NCBI GenBank assembly: GCA_039105265.1
Contig: JAPFFF010000027.1
Span: forward strand, 1,550,001 to 1,614,000
Origin: Tritrichomonas musculus
Lineage: Eukaryota; Parabasalia; Tritrichomonadida; Tritrichomonadidae
Direction: 5' to 3'
DNA: 64,000 nucleotides
The notes beneath the pieces are model-generated. The model was not told where the DNA came from and did not search any database. It saw nothing but the letters and a program-made list of their open reading frames with translations. Both the position numbers and the translations under genes were made by a program. The stretch's first letter is position 1. The number at the start of each line of letters is the position of its first letter. Positions 21,836-31,728 of this stretch are shown piece after piece.

Positions 21836-22801
21836 ATGAATATGTCTAAAATCAGCATAAATATCTCAAACGCCAAATCTGAGCCCTATGCACTAGATAA
21901 TGTTCAATCAAAAGCGCCTTTTAATAATTTAGGCAATATCTTTGAAAGCGAACATTTTACTGATAATTTTTCGTTTTCTAATAATACGAACAATATTCCA
22001 ATGCCAATGTTAACACAAGAATTCATTAAATCAAATGAAAATAAGTCGTTTGAAGATATTTTCCAACATCGTTCAAACCAACAGCATATTATCAAAGTAC
22101 CAAATCTTAAAAAAGGTTTAACAAAAAGAACAATACAAGATCATAAAAAAATAGCATCTCGCCGAAATTCATGCAGTGACTCATATGAAAATGTTAAACA
22201 ACTTCTTCAATGTATATTTGGGAAATGGCAAATTGGACAAATTCGGGAAATTACACTTGATATTGCTGCTAAAGCCGATTTACGAATGGATCGTCTTGCG
22301 AAGCGATATAACGAATGTCTTATTTGCTGGTTTTGTGAGAATTGGGATTCTATTGCAATCCATTTAATTGATTATATATTAACTCAACAAAGGGAAGATA
22401 ATAATAATAATACTAATTCTAAGTTAACAGAAATTTTAAATATTATTAAAAATATTAATAATATTTGTAAAACGAATAAAATGGAAGAAAATCTTTCTGA
22501 TCAATATATTAATCAAATATTACAAGCGAGTTCATCAATTGATCATACTAATATTACAAAAATAAATCAAAGCACAAACTTACCAACTTGTGATTACAAA
22601 AACACAGAAACAATTAATTATAACAATGAAAATAATGAAATTAATACGGTTAACTATCCTACAGTTTCACAAGAAAATTTAGTTGATCAATTTCAAACTA
22701 AATTAACTAATAACTTTTTCTTCAAAGTTTTAAACGACAACTCGAATTTCTCTTCCGATTTCGAAACAGAGTTCCCCGGTTTATACAAAGAATTCTATTA
22801 A
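21836..22801 (+). CDS. Unknown Asn-rich protein, right palindrome copy
   Basis: It encodes the same 321-residue protein as the minus-strand gene at 19868-20833, with no difference seen in the coding region. The two copies diverge from a common centre about 1 kb apart. Each has its own copy of the proximal upstream region, so both should be expressible. Identity at silent sites implies very recent duplication or continuing gene conversion between the arms. Confidence 0.75.
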   Translation: MNMSKISINISNAKSEPYALDNVQSKAPFNNLGNIFESEHFTDNFSFSNNTNNIPMPMLTQEFIKSNENKSFEDIFQHRSNQQHIIKVPNLKKGLTKRTIQDHKKIASRRNSCSDSYENVKQLLQCIFGKWQIGQIREITLDIAAKADLRMDRLAKRYNECLICWFCENWDSIAIHLIDYILTQQREDNNNNTNSKLTEILNIIKNINNICKTNKMEENLSDQYINQILQASSSIDHTNITKINQSTNLPTCDYKNTETINYNNENNEINTVNYPTVSQENLVDQFQTKLTNNFFFKVLNDNSNFSSDFETEFPGLYKEFY

Positions 22802-22978
22802 TCTTATTATTACTATTATTATTTTTATCTTTATAAAAACGAAAACTAAAACAAAACAAATAGAAAACCATATTTCTTTTTTCTTTTTACCATTTTCTAT
22901 GCATCACTTCATCAAATAATATTTATTCTCTGAATTTTTAAAAGTTTTTCCTTCAATTTTTCAATCAATCTGAAAATG

Positions 22979-24306
22979 GATTCATGAACAACAAATTTAC
23001 ATCTTTCATTTTCTTGCGTTTTTGCATATATATTATAAGAATATTTGGAGCTAATTTTATCTTCAAAATATCAATTTTTTTTTAAAAAAAAATCGTATTG
23101 TATTATCTTTTTTCACATTTTTTACATCATATATAAATGATTATGCTATTTAATAAGCTATTGCTCTATTCAAATTATTGACAAGTCAGTTTTATACTAA
23201 GGTCGACTGTCCAGTGAAATGACTGTTCCCTCCTTCACTTTTTCTAAACAACACGTTATTTTGGTCCCTTTTTTTGAACAGAAAATCGTTATTTACTTCT
23301 ATATTTGGTTGGAAAATACTCAAAATTTGAAAGAGCAGTCCACAAACAAAAATGATGGATAGTTTTTTTCTTTAGTTAATTAATAAAAATGTTTGAAAGA
23401 TAGCAATTGATTTTTAAAATAAAATGGAGATGAAAAAACGTTGAACAAAATTTTGAAAGCAATTAAATGAGTATTATCAAATATTGAAAAACAATTAAAA
23501 TTTTATTCCGATACAAATCAAAAATTCTCCAATTCAAATCAAAACAAATATCAATTCAAAATATGAGGGGCTTTCCACAATTGAATTGGCTGTCCAAATA
23601 TGGATAGATGGTGTAAAAAAATACGTTGCATTTTGGACAGTCTCTTTTGAAAAAGTTTTGGACAGTCAACCATAGGTTTTATATATTAATTCTAAAAAAC
23701 GATGTTTCAGATTCTGGCATACCTTTAAAATGTGATTTTTATTCTGTGGTAATATCCTTATAATAAGAAATATCATATTCGTTATTAATGCACTCACAAC
23801 TTTACCCAAAAAAACTATTATTTTTATTAAGTATTATTGTATTTGGACCAATTATTTAAAGGATGAGAATCAAATTCAGATATCAAATCGAACTATATAT
23901 ATAACAATTTAAATATGAGGTATAATAATATAAATATAAAATATCAACGTACTATTTATATACTTTCATGTAAATTTTTACATATATTATTAATTAAAAT
24001 AATAACAGTGATAATTATCCACTAAAACAATAAAGTAATTTGGCCTTTTTTAAAAATAGATAACGCAAAATTCTTGATAAAAATATTTTCAAAAATTGAA
24101 CTAATGATCAGAGTTAATCGATGGAAACTATTCAAAAATAATAAAAAGAAAACCAAAAACCGATTTATAGAGCCTTCGGCAAATTCCCTTTGCCATTTTC
24201 TTAAATCGACCTTTAAAATAAAAGAAGGCTTGATTATTATTACACATTTTCCAAATTGGTTTTAACAATATATTCTCTAACATTTTTTTTTGGAAATAAT
24301 TCTGAA
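22979..24306. other. AT-rich spacer containing a MITE
   Basis: About 1.3 kb between the palindrome and the next gene. Apart from the element at 23200-23672 I see only AT-rich DNA. A 63-codon frame at 24074-24265 has no support as a gene. Confidence 0.5.
23200..23672. mobile_element. MITE-like element, about 473 bp, TA-flanked
   Basis: The left end AGGTCGACTGTCCA and right end (reverse complement TGGTTGACTGTCCA) match at 12 of 14 bases and are flanked by TA (23198-23199 and 23673-23674). Further CTGTCCA/TGGACAG words occur near the right end, as subterminal repeats often do. It is non-coding. Confidence 0.55.
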
Positions 24307-24840
24307 TTAGTTTTGCTTACGACAATATCTAAAGAAAATACTATAAATAATTAGAACAAAGATGCATGAGAAGAAAATAGTTACAACAAGTTTATCTTTT
24401 GTTGTTAATTGAGGAATTGGGCGTTGAAAGGTCCATGTCATCATGTCAACTTTTGTTAAATTAGTAAAAACAATGTCAATGACGTCTCTCGAATAAGTGA
24501 AAACATCAATAAAAAAATGCGGCTCAATTTGAGCTACTGCGGACAAATGTGACTTAACTTTCCTGAAATTCAAGGAGAAATTATATTTATCGTAAACAAC
24601 CTGAACTGAAAGCAACGATTTTACGTAAATATCTAAAAATTTATCATTTAAAAGGGCTTGATAATGTTGAATACTGGATATTGGTATAAAATAAAGCGTA
24701 CGTAACTGGTTATTACTTCTTGAAGACCAATTTCCAGCAATGTATTGTTGAATGAAAACTGTTTCTACTTTTTTGGCTTGGCATGAAAAGAATAATAAAA
24801 AAAAGATACAAATCATAAAATGTTTTGAAGGCATAAACAT
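24307..24840 (-). CDS. Small type I membrane protein with signal peptide
   Basis: The 177-residue protein has an N-terminal hydrophobic signal (FMICIFFLLFFSC, cleavage likely near residue 22), an extracytoplasmic part with sites such as NWSS, NFSL and NLTK that could be N-glycosylated, and one C-terminal membrane helix (LVVTIFFSCIFVLIIYSIFF) followed by a short basic tail (RYCRKQN). No family is recognised. The topology predicts a surface or endomembrane protein. The third codon is also ATG and could be the start. Confidence 0.7.
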   Translation of the reverse strand: MFMPSKHFMICIFFLLFFSCQAKKVETVFIQQYIAGNWSSRSNNQLRTLYFIPISSIQHYQALLNDKFLDIYVKSLLSVQVVYDKYNFSLNFRKVKSHLSAVAQIEPHFFIDVFTYSRDVIDIVFTNLTKVDMMTWTFQRPIPQLTTKDKLVVTIFFSCIFVLIIYSIFFRYCRKQN

Positions 24841-25271
24841 TCATATCACCAATTTTCAAAGCTTTCATTTGCCATATCTAACTATGATTATCTCAAATAA
24901 TATAAGATAACTTTATTTTATTTATATATTTATATAAATAATTAAAAAGGAATAAAGATAAACAATCATCAAATGAGCAATTAGCTTTAAAAATTAAATA
25001 TCTAATCAAACAGTATTTAGAATAAATACTTTTTTGATAAAAACTTTCCATTTATTATTTAAAGTTTCATACCATATGAACATAAAAAATGGTTGATATC
25101 ATATAAATTCAAAAAAAAAAATATATATAAATATTAGAATTTGGTAAAATTTAACAAAAAAAAAAAAAAAAAAAGTTAAAAGATTCATCTAAAATATTAA
25201 TTTTATAAGAGGATAGTTTATTCAAACAAACAAACAATAAAATAAAAACAAAAATTAAATATCAATATTTC

Positions 25272-27377
25272 TCAAAGATGTTGAATATTACCAATTACAA
25301 GTTTAAAACAGTCAGCTGAAATTATTTCCATTCCTTTGTTCAAAGCAACCAAAGCAGCTTCTCTACAAAAGTTGTCAATTTCAGCACCAGAAGTTCCAAA
25401 TTTGATTAATTTGGCAGCTTCTTCCAAGGCTCCTTCTTCGAGCGGCATTTTTCTTGTGCAAACCTTGAGAATTTCGCGGACATCATTTTCATTCTGACAT
25501 GGCTTCACTTCGATCAGACAGTCAAATCTTCCTGGTCTTTTTAAGGCTTCATCGAGGTCGTCAATTCGATTAGTTGCAGCGACCACGACGACTTCATTCA
25601 ATTCAGTGACACCGTCCATTTCGTTGAGAAAAGTGGAAAGGACACGCTCGGAAACTCCAGTAACTTTTCCTCTTTTACCGACCATTGCGTCAATTTCATC
25701 AATGAAGACAACTGAAGGCGAACGTTGCCTTGCTAGAGCGAAAAGTTCACGAACAACTCGCTCAGACTCGCCAAGATACATCTGATAGACGGAGGCCGCT
25801 GAAATGGAGAAGAAGGAAGAACGAAGGGAAGTTGCTACTGCTCTGGCAATGAGTGTCTTTCCACAACCTGGAGGACCATAAAGAAGGACTCCTCGTGGCG
25901 GTTTGATACCGAACTTTTTAAGTTCTTTTGAACGGGTAAGTGGCCACTCAACTGCTTCTCTAACAAGCTTTTTGGTTTCCGATAAACCGCCGATATCATC
26001 CCATGTCGTTTTCGGAACAGAGCTGGTGATCATTGATCTTTGTGAATGATCGCTTCCTGAGTTTGGATTAGAAGGAGATTTGGCGGTGTCAGTGGTTGGT
26101 GTGATATTGGAATATTCAGGAGAATTTGATGAGTCTGTTTGGGAAAAAATTGCATCTAAAAGGTCCGATTCAAGACCTGTAAGACGAGCATTTATGAGAT
26201 CTCTGGCTGGGATGCCGCATGTAGAACAATCAATTGATAGTTGACTGAAAGTTGGCGGTAATATGGTGGTAATGTCAGCCATTGTCAAGGGAGGAAAAGT
26301 AAGTGCAAATGAGAGCCTTTTTGCTGAGAGAAGCTGGGATGGAATAAGTTCACGAGATAATACTGTCATTGCAAAAAAGACTTCTTTGGATTGGTCAATT
26401 AAATTTGTTAAATTTAAAACAACACGCTTCTGAAAAGAATCAGTTAAAAAGGAGGCGCTTTCATCACTTGTATTGATAATCGAATCAAAGTTTTTTAGTA
26501 AAACAATTGTCTTTTTTGATATTTTTTGAGTAAGCTCAGGAAAATTCAGTTGAGTGGAATTAAATCTATCGGCATCAATTATTAATAAAGGTAAATTAAG
26601 TTTATCAGCACAACTCCTAATTAACGTAGCTCTGCCACTTCCATCAGAACCAGATATTATAATTCCTTTTGGGCGAATGTTGGCATCTTCTTTATTACTT
26701 AAAGTTTGACTAGGCACAGCACTTGAATTAAAAGTTGATGGCGTTTTCCACATTGAAAGAAAACCACCAGGCTTTTCAGAATCGCTCTTATTATCATTGT
26801 AAATCGAATATTTTATATACTTTATTAATTTTTCAGTCAGTTCAGTAAATGTTGGATATTCAATCACTTCAAAATTTTGATTACGATTGTGGTTAAAAAA
26901 GATTTTGGTTGTAGGAGAAATTTTAAAAAATTTTGGCTGAGTAATTTTGTTTTCTATTAACAATTCAACTTCTTGATTTGTAAATAAAGTATAGACTAGT
27001 TTAGTTCCATGAAGCAATGCGACTGAGCTGCTTCTTATAAAATTATTGAGTTGTTTTTCTATAAATTGCCATTCTGGTTGCTCAATTTTCATGTTGAGAA
27101 TAGTTACTGTTATTTGTGATGTCGTTGTAATTTCTTTTTCTTTTATTGGAGAAATATAAGTACCATCTGATAGTTCTGCATATTGACGAGATTTGATGAA
27201 AGAAATGGATGGAAGTTCAAAGCAGGACATATTTAAAGAAGATTCAGCAAAAACTTGGCGATCTGGATATAATATAGTTGAAAAGAAGCGACCTGATTTG
27301 TCTCGAACAACTGCCAAAGAACCCCATTTTAATTCAAGAGTATCTGCAGTAAAATAACCAATATTACATGATTCCAT
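25272..27377 (-). CDS. Type II AAA+ ATPase, Cdc48/AFG2-like
   Basis: A 701-residue protein with an N domain (1-200) and two AAA modules. The second module (about 455-690) is canonical: TTWDDIGGLSETKK, Walker A GPPGCGKT (about 500), the pore-like MYLGESERVVRELF, Walker B VVFIDEID (about 556), sensor-1 AATNR, and arginine-finger RPGRFD (about 615). The first module (about 235-400) is degenerate: Walker A reads GSDGSGRAT with Arg for the key Lys, and Walker B reads TIVLLKNFDSI without the Asp-Glu pair. Family members unfold proteins or remodel complexes, e.g. Cdc48 in ubiquitin pathways and AFG2/SPATA5 in ribosome maturation. Pex1/Pex6 are also two-module ATPases with a weak module, but trichomonads lack peroxisomes. 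The exact orthologue is undecided. Confidence 0.85.
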   Translation of the reverse strand: MESCNIGYFTADTLELKWGSLAVVRDKSGRFFSTILYPDRQVFAESSLNMSCFELPSISFIKSRQYAELSDGTYISPIKEKEITTTSQITVTILNMKIEQPEWQFIEKQLNNFIRSSSVALLHGTKLVYTLFTNQEVELLIENKITQPKFFKISPTTKIFFNHNRNQNFEVIEYPTFTELTEKLIKYIKYSIYNDNKSDSEKPGGFLSMWKTPSTFNSSAVPSQTLSNKEDANIRPKGIIISGSDGSGRATLIRSCADKLNLPLLIIDADRFNSTQLNFPELTQKISKKTIVLLKNFDSIINTSDESASFLTDSFQKRVVLNLTNLIDQSKEVFFAMTVLSRELIPSQLLSAKRLSFALTFPPLTMADITTILPPTFSQLSIDCSTCGIPARDLINARLTGLESDLLDAIFSQTDSSNSPEYSNITPTTDTAKSPSNPNSGSDHSQRSMITSSVPKTTWDDIGGLSETKKLVREAVEWPLTRSKELKKFGIKPPRGVLLYGPPGCGKTLIARAVATSLRSSFFSISAASVYQMYLGESERVVRELFALARQRSPSVVFIDEIDAMVGKRGKVTGVSERVLSTFLNEMDGVTELNEVVVVAATNRIDDLDEALKRPGRFDCLIEVKPCQNENDVREILKVCTRKMPLEEGALEEAAKLIKFGTSGAEIDNFCREAALVALNKGMEIISADCFKLVIGNIQHL

Positions 27378-27795
27378 TCCAATTAATAAAAGGCCAAATA
27401 TTTAACCACAAGGCCAATTCATAAAAATGCACTCTATTCTGGAACAAAACCACATATATTATAAATTAAAATGAATGTTTATTGACCAAAAACTTATACA
27501 CATATAATATTTCAGATTTATGGAAAAAGATGATTAATTTGATTTTTCAAAAAAATCAGATTAAATTATGAGGCTGCTAAATAAAAGGATTATTGGCTTC
27601 GTTTGATCAATCAGTAGAAATACTTGAAGTTATTTAATCAAGGCATCATCAATTCATTTACTTTCCATAAAAATGTATTAATAGAATAAATAACATTTGA
27701 TATAAACGCGAGTTGAGGATCATTAAGATATGTTCAGTGAAATAAATAAAATCTCAATGAAAAGCAAGCAATTATAAAATCTATATCAACGGATG
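27378..27795. other. Intergenic spacer, same-strand genes
   Basis: About 420 bp of AT-rich DNA holding the ATPase promoter and the 3' end of the helical-repeat gene. A TGTTTATTGACC word lies near 27476. No other feature is seen. Confidence 0.5.
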
Positions 27796-29154
27796 TCAAG
27801 TGTCATCAATGATTTTATGCAACATAAATAATAAAGAACCAACATTTTCATTATCAACAAATTGATTGGATTCGATAAAATCAAAATCAATGCTTTCCTT
27901 CAAATGCTTTTTGAAAAATAATGATGTGTTTGCAGCCACAAATGATTGATAAGATTTATCAATTAATTTTGCAGCCTTTTCAATTAAATAGCTGTCAGAC
28001 AATATCAAAACTAATTTAATCACTTCAAAAAAGTCGAAAGCAATCAATTGAGAAAACTCTTCAAATGTAATTTTTGATGCGAACAACATCAAAAAATTTG
28101 ATATTTTTAATTTAAATATGAAACTAATTTTTTCATCACGAAGAATTTCTATAAAAGTTTTACCTATTGGGACAACTTTTAATAAATAAGAACAAGTAGC
28201 CATATCACCATATTCTAATATATTTATTAAAAGATCAATCGAGGCTTCACATCTCTTACGAAGATTAAAATTAACTGAATATTTGAGAATTAATTTTAAA
28301 TTGTTTTTAGAGATACTCGAAATGTAATGATTCTTGAATAAATTAGATAAAAATAAACAGATTGGTAAAACGCAATGAAATTCTGTTTCTTTTAATGCAA
28401 AATCAATAAATTCACCTAATTTTAAATCTTGGTATACATCAAAACAAAAATTTGTAAAATTAGATAATTGATGCAAACTACAAGCTAAGTAAATAAAACA
28501 TTTTTTATAGTTTAAATCATACATTCTCCGAATTGATTTTAAAATAAAGCTTTGAATTGCGCTTGTTTGCTGAAAGCATGAAATATTATTTAAAAATAAA
28601 CATAATTCCTCATTTAATTCTTTGATTTCAAAACAAGTTTCGAATAAAGCTAGTGAAATCGTATTGATAATTAATTGTAAGACGCTAGCATCAAGTGATG
28701 ATAACACACGAATCATTGGGAAAAAGAAAATTATTAAATTGTTTTGAAGTAATATTTCTTTATAAATTATTTCTATTATATTGTTTTCAAGGAAAAAAAA
28801 TCCAATTGAATTATTGGTAATAATTATTTCTGTGATAATATATGAACTTAATCTTTGAATATTAAACTCTTTGTACGATAATAAATTGAGGATATCGAAT
28901 AAAAAGGCATAAGGAAATTCGTAAACAATTTGGAATGATTTTAAAAGATCACTAATATTTCCTAATACTTTAATAATTGCTGATGAATCATTTGTTAAAA
29001 TAGACTGCCTTAAAATCGTTAATAGATTTAAATATGTATTTTTTTTTTCTATCAAAGAATTATCTTTTCTTGAATCTTCATTACACAATTGCTCGTAATA
29101 TAAAAATGAACTATTGTTATCTAGAGAAGGAATATCTTTAAATGGTAAATTCAT
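27796..29154 (-). CDS. Helical-repeat (armadillo-like) protein, unknown function
   Basis: A 452-residue protein made of successive amphipathic helices rich in Leu, Ile and Phe with short loops, as in ARM/HEAT scaffolds; examples are AIIKVLGNISDLLKSF and CEASIDLLINILEYGDMATC. No signal peptide or membrane span stands out despite the hydrophobicity. It is divergent from the SET-domain gene with only 114 bp between the start codons, so the two probably share a promoter region. No specific family is recognised. Confidence 0.65.
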   Translation of the reverse strand: MNLPFKDIPSLDNNSSFLYYEQLCNEDSRKDNSLIEKKNTYLNLLTILRQSILTNDSSAIIKVLGNISDLLKSFQIVYEFPYAFLFDILNLLSYKEFNIQRLSSYIITEIIITNNSIGFFFLENNIIEIIYKEILLQNNLIIFFFPMIRVLSSLDASVLQLIINTISLALFETCFEIKELNEELCLFLNNISCFQQTSAIQSFILKSIRRMYDLNYKKCFIYLACSLHQLSNFTNFCFDVYQDLKLGEFIDFALKETEFHCVLPICLFLSNLFKNHYISSISKNNLKLILKYSVNFNLRKRCEASIDLLINILEYGDMATCSYLLKVVPIGKTFIEILRDEKISFIFKLKISNFLMLFASKITFEEFSQLIAFDFFEVIKLVLILSDSYLIEKAAKLIDKSYQSFVAANTSLFFKKHLKESIDFDFIESNQFVDNENVGSLLFMLHKIIDDT

Positions 29155-29268
29155 GAAAATGAAAATTCAGAACATATTAAGCTTGATATAAAAATTTGAA
29201 TAATGTAAAAAAAACGTTTATTAATGCAACCTTATATTTATAATATTTCTGATAAAATCCACTGGTAA
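29155..29268. promoter_or_regulatory. Compact bidirectional promoter region
   Basis: Only 114 bp separate two divergent start codons (29154 minus, 29269 plus). The spacer contains ACGTTTATT, a word seen upstream of several other genes here. All promoter elements of both genes must lie here or inside the neighbouring coding sequence. Confidence 0.5.
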
Positions 29269-30753
29269 ATGAATGATCACTCCCTTTCAAATATCATAAG
29301 GGCAATACCAATAGCTGATTTTGCATTTGATCGTTCACCTATTTTATCGGAATTGTTTGACATTTTTAATGATCTACCAAACGACGTATTACAAGTTTAT
29401 CTTGACACGTTAATCGATGTTAGAGTATCGATGATGCGACAACTTCCATTTTTTACCACTCCTTCTCCTGAAAATTTACAATTTAATAATCTTCTTTCAG
29501 CTCTTCACAAAATTTCACAGTCAAAATTATACGACGCAATTCTCGCTGCTTCAATAATTACGAATGTTAGTCCAGATGATATAGTTCGTTTATCGCAAAT
29601 TAATATAACAAAAACAGAACTTGATCTCATTACTATTACATTAAATGAGATATACAATTCAGAGCCTACCGTGGTTTTTCGTTCAAGTGGTAAAATATCA
29701 GTTATAAGAACAAGACCTTTCATACCTGAAACCTTTTACAAATTTTTTAAATTTCGTGACCTTCTTTTTGCATCTTTTCCAGAAACGATGAATCAACATA
29801 GCATTGAAGAAATGATTCCTAGTGACTTACAAAGAGGCTTAATAAATGCTCCAGGTTATTTTTGTGATGATTTATCTTCTGGATTTAATCAATTAAATGG
29901 ACTTCCAGATGTTCCTTGTTATAATGATATTGATAACATGGTTCCAATAATTATTAAGTGGGTATCTTTCCTTCAATTTAATATAAAAAATTCTACTTAC
30001 CAACAAGGTTGCCAACACAATTCATGCGATTGCTTAAAATGCCATCAAAAAGTAATGCAAGATGGTAGAAAGTCTCTTACTTATCAAAAAAATGGGACTA
30101 TTGACATTGACGATCTTAAAGATCATGTTCCTTTGATATTCGAATGCAATGAAGGTCAATGCATATGCGATTTTGAAAACTGTCCAAACCGAGTTGTTCA
30201 AAAAAAGTGGAAATGGAAACTAGCTGTAGTAAGAACTAATCGACCCTTTGGCTGGTCAGTTCGCACATTTGAATTCATTCCAAAAGGATCTTTTGTTTGT
30301 GAACTACTAGGGAGAGTAATTACTTATCAAGATGAATTTGAAGCATCAAGCCAACCATTATATAATCTTGATGCTTATCATGTTCCAGTTGACTCAATGC
30401 TAATCATTGATACTCATGATCATGGTAATATCACAAGCTATATGGAGCCTTCTATGCTTGCAAATTTGGTTCCTGTGTCAGTATGCACAAGTGATATACT
30501 TTCGTGCCACAAAATTGCATTTTTTGCTGTAAGAGACATATATCCAAATGAAGAATTGAACTTTCATCCAAATTATGCTTTCAACTGGCAAAAACACATA
30601 TCCGAGTTAGAAAAAATTAAATCTTTAAATACTGAAAAAGAAAAAGCAAAAGACAAAAAGAAAGATAAAGAAAAAAATGCTTCTAATGAAGCGAGTAGCA
30701 AAGATGGAAACAATCAAGAATCAAAGAAAAAAAAAGGGAAGAAGAAACAATGA
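29269..30753 (+). CDS. Pre-SET/SET-domain protein, SU(VAR)3-9-like, degenerate SET core
   Basis: A 494-residue protein. Residues about 245-310 contain pre-SET-type Cys clusters (CQHNSCDCLKC and CNEGQCICDFENCPNRVVQ). The SET domain follows, with GWSVRTFEFIPKGSFVCELLGRVIT and a C-terminal NEELNFHPNYAFNW. Family enzymes methylate histone lysines such as H3K9. The usual RFxNHSCxPN motif, which binds cofactor and shapes the active site, is not recognisable: the region reads SMLANLVPVSVCTSD. The enzyme may be inactive or strongly divergent. A Lys-rich tail (450-494) could bind nucleic acid or act as a nuclear signal. It is convergent with the RPA1-like gene downstream. Confidence 0.82.
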   Translation: MNDHSLSNIIRAIPIADFAFDRSPILSELFDIFNDLPNDVLQVYLDTLIDVRVSMMRQLPFFTTPSPENLQFNNLLSALHKISQSKLYDAILAASIITNVSPDDIVRLSQINITKTELDLITITLNEIYNSEPTVVFRSSGKISVIRTRPFIPETFYKFFKFRDLLFASFPETMNQHSIEEMIPSDLQRGLINAPGYFCDDLSSGFNQLNGLPDVPCYNDIDNMVPIIIKWVSFLQFNIKNSTYQQGCQHNSCDCLKCHQKVMQDGRKSLTYQKNGTIDIDDLKDHVPLIFECNEGQCICDFENCPNRVVQKKWKWKLAVVRTNRPFGWSVRTFEFIPKGSFVCELLGRVITYQDEFEASSQPLYNLDAYHVPVDSMLIIDTHDHGNITSYMEPSMLANLVPVSVCTSDILSCHKIAFFAVRDIYPNEELNFHPNYAFNWQKHISELEKIKSLNTEKEKAKDKKKDKEKNASNEASSKDGNNQESKKKKGKKKQ

Positions 30754-31014
30754 TCTATTTTTTATTGATACAATGTTTTTATCAAACATCTTGATATATA
30801 TAATATTATTGTGTGGTTTAAATAAATTATTAAATAAGCTTTTTTTTTTTATCACCACAAAAATTATTACTGAAATGTATTTAATTTTATCACTTCGTTG
30901 GAAGTTAAGCAAAAAATCTTTCAAAGCATAAGAAAAGACTATACATTTGAAATACATTCTTAGGTATAATTTAATAAACATAAATAATTCATTCAAATAC
31001 AATTTATATCATCA

Positions 31015-31617
31015 TCATTCATTATAATTTTCAAAGTCGTAATCATCGCTGTTATGGTAAAAATCATCATCATCATCATCACTATCATTTAGATACTTTT
31101 CGAGTAAAATCGAATCAATTCTTTCAGGATCAATGTTAATTACTTTCAACCTTGGAATAATCCAAGATTTAAAAGTAATTTCAACTCCTGGAGGTAAATT
31201 AATTTTGTGAATTCTGTCGTAAGATCGATAAATTGCGAAAGAGAAATGAAGGAAGAATTGATGAATCCATTCAAACCATATATCATCCCCAATTTGATTA
31301 ATAATATATATAAATTCTTTGATTGAGAAACCCATTACATTATCCATGATAGACCCTATAGCTTCAACGTCTAATTTTTCATTTTTGTTTATCTGCTCAC
31401 TAACAATTACGAAATAAAAATGCCAGATTGGGGGCAACTTTGAGTATTTTTTTTTACATTTAGGACAAGGAAAAATTTCATTATTAACAATTTGTCGACA
31501 TTTTTCACAATATCTTGCTTCAATATCAAATTTGCATTCATTAAATCGAACAAGTTCCATCTTAATTGAATGATCATTTATTTTTATATCTTTTTCAAAT
31601 GATTGCTCTTGATTCAT
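31015..31617 (-). CDS. RPA1 C-terminal-domain-like zinc-ribbon protein
   Basis: A 200-residue protein with a four-Cys ribbon (ARYCEKCRQIV...FPCPKCKKKY, about residues 33-60) followed by an OB-fold-like segment (PPIWHFYFVIVSEQ, then EAIGSIMDNVMGFSIKEF). This order resembles DBD-C of the large subunit of replication protein A, which binds single-stranded DNA and holds the RPA trimer together. Here it stands alone, without other RPA1 domains, and ends in an Asp-rich tail (DSDDDDDDFYHNSDD). It might be a lineage-specific RPA-like or telomere/meiosis factor, or an unrelated zinc-ribbon protein. It is divergent from the K+ channel gene with 111 bp between starts. Confidence 0.55.
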   Translation of the reverse strand: MNQEQSFEKDIKINDHSIKMELVRFNECKFDIEARYCEKCRQIVNNEIFPCPKCKKKYSKLPPIWHFYFVIVSEQINKNEKLDVEAIGSIMDNVMGFSIKEFIYIINQIGDDIWFEWIHQFFLHFSFAIYRSYDRIHKINLPPGVEITFKSWIIPRLKVINIDPERIDSILLEKYLNDSDDDDDDFYHNSDDYDFENYNE

Positions 31618-31728
31618 TTTAATGAAAATTTCAAAAATTTTGTATGATAAACGATCAATAAACTATTTAAAAAATATTTATTTGCTTCAAGTTTGTATTC
31701 AAATAAAATTTTTTTTTATATTATTTAA
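31618..31728. promoter_or_regulatory. Compact bidirectional promoter region
   Basis: The 111 bp between the RPA1-like gene (minus) and the channel gene (plus) contain GATAAACGATCAATAAAC near 31645; read on the minus strand this gives ATCGTTTATC. T-tracts precede the channel start. Confidence 0.45.

Larger units (their letters stand above)
19691..22978. repeat. Large inverted duplication with two head-to-head gene copies
   Basis: Left arm 19691 to about 21190 and right arm about 21480 to 22978 are reverse complements around centre 21334.5. Paired positions add to 42669, and the gene, its shadow frames and homopolymer runs match. The first difference seen moving inward is a 2-base indel near 21163/21510. 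The unique loop is about 290 bp. The outer breakpoints lie 177 bp beyond the stop codons. Each arm is therefore one complete gene with its promoter and 3' flank. Confidence 0.92.

Noticed and set aside
25272-27377. Pex1/Pex6 peroxisomal ATPase
   Set aside because: Trichomonads have no peroxisomes; Cdc48/AFG2-like is the safer label.
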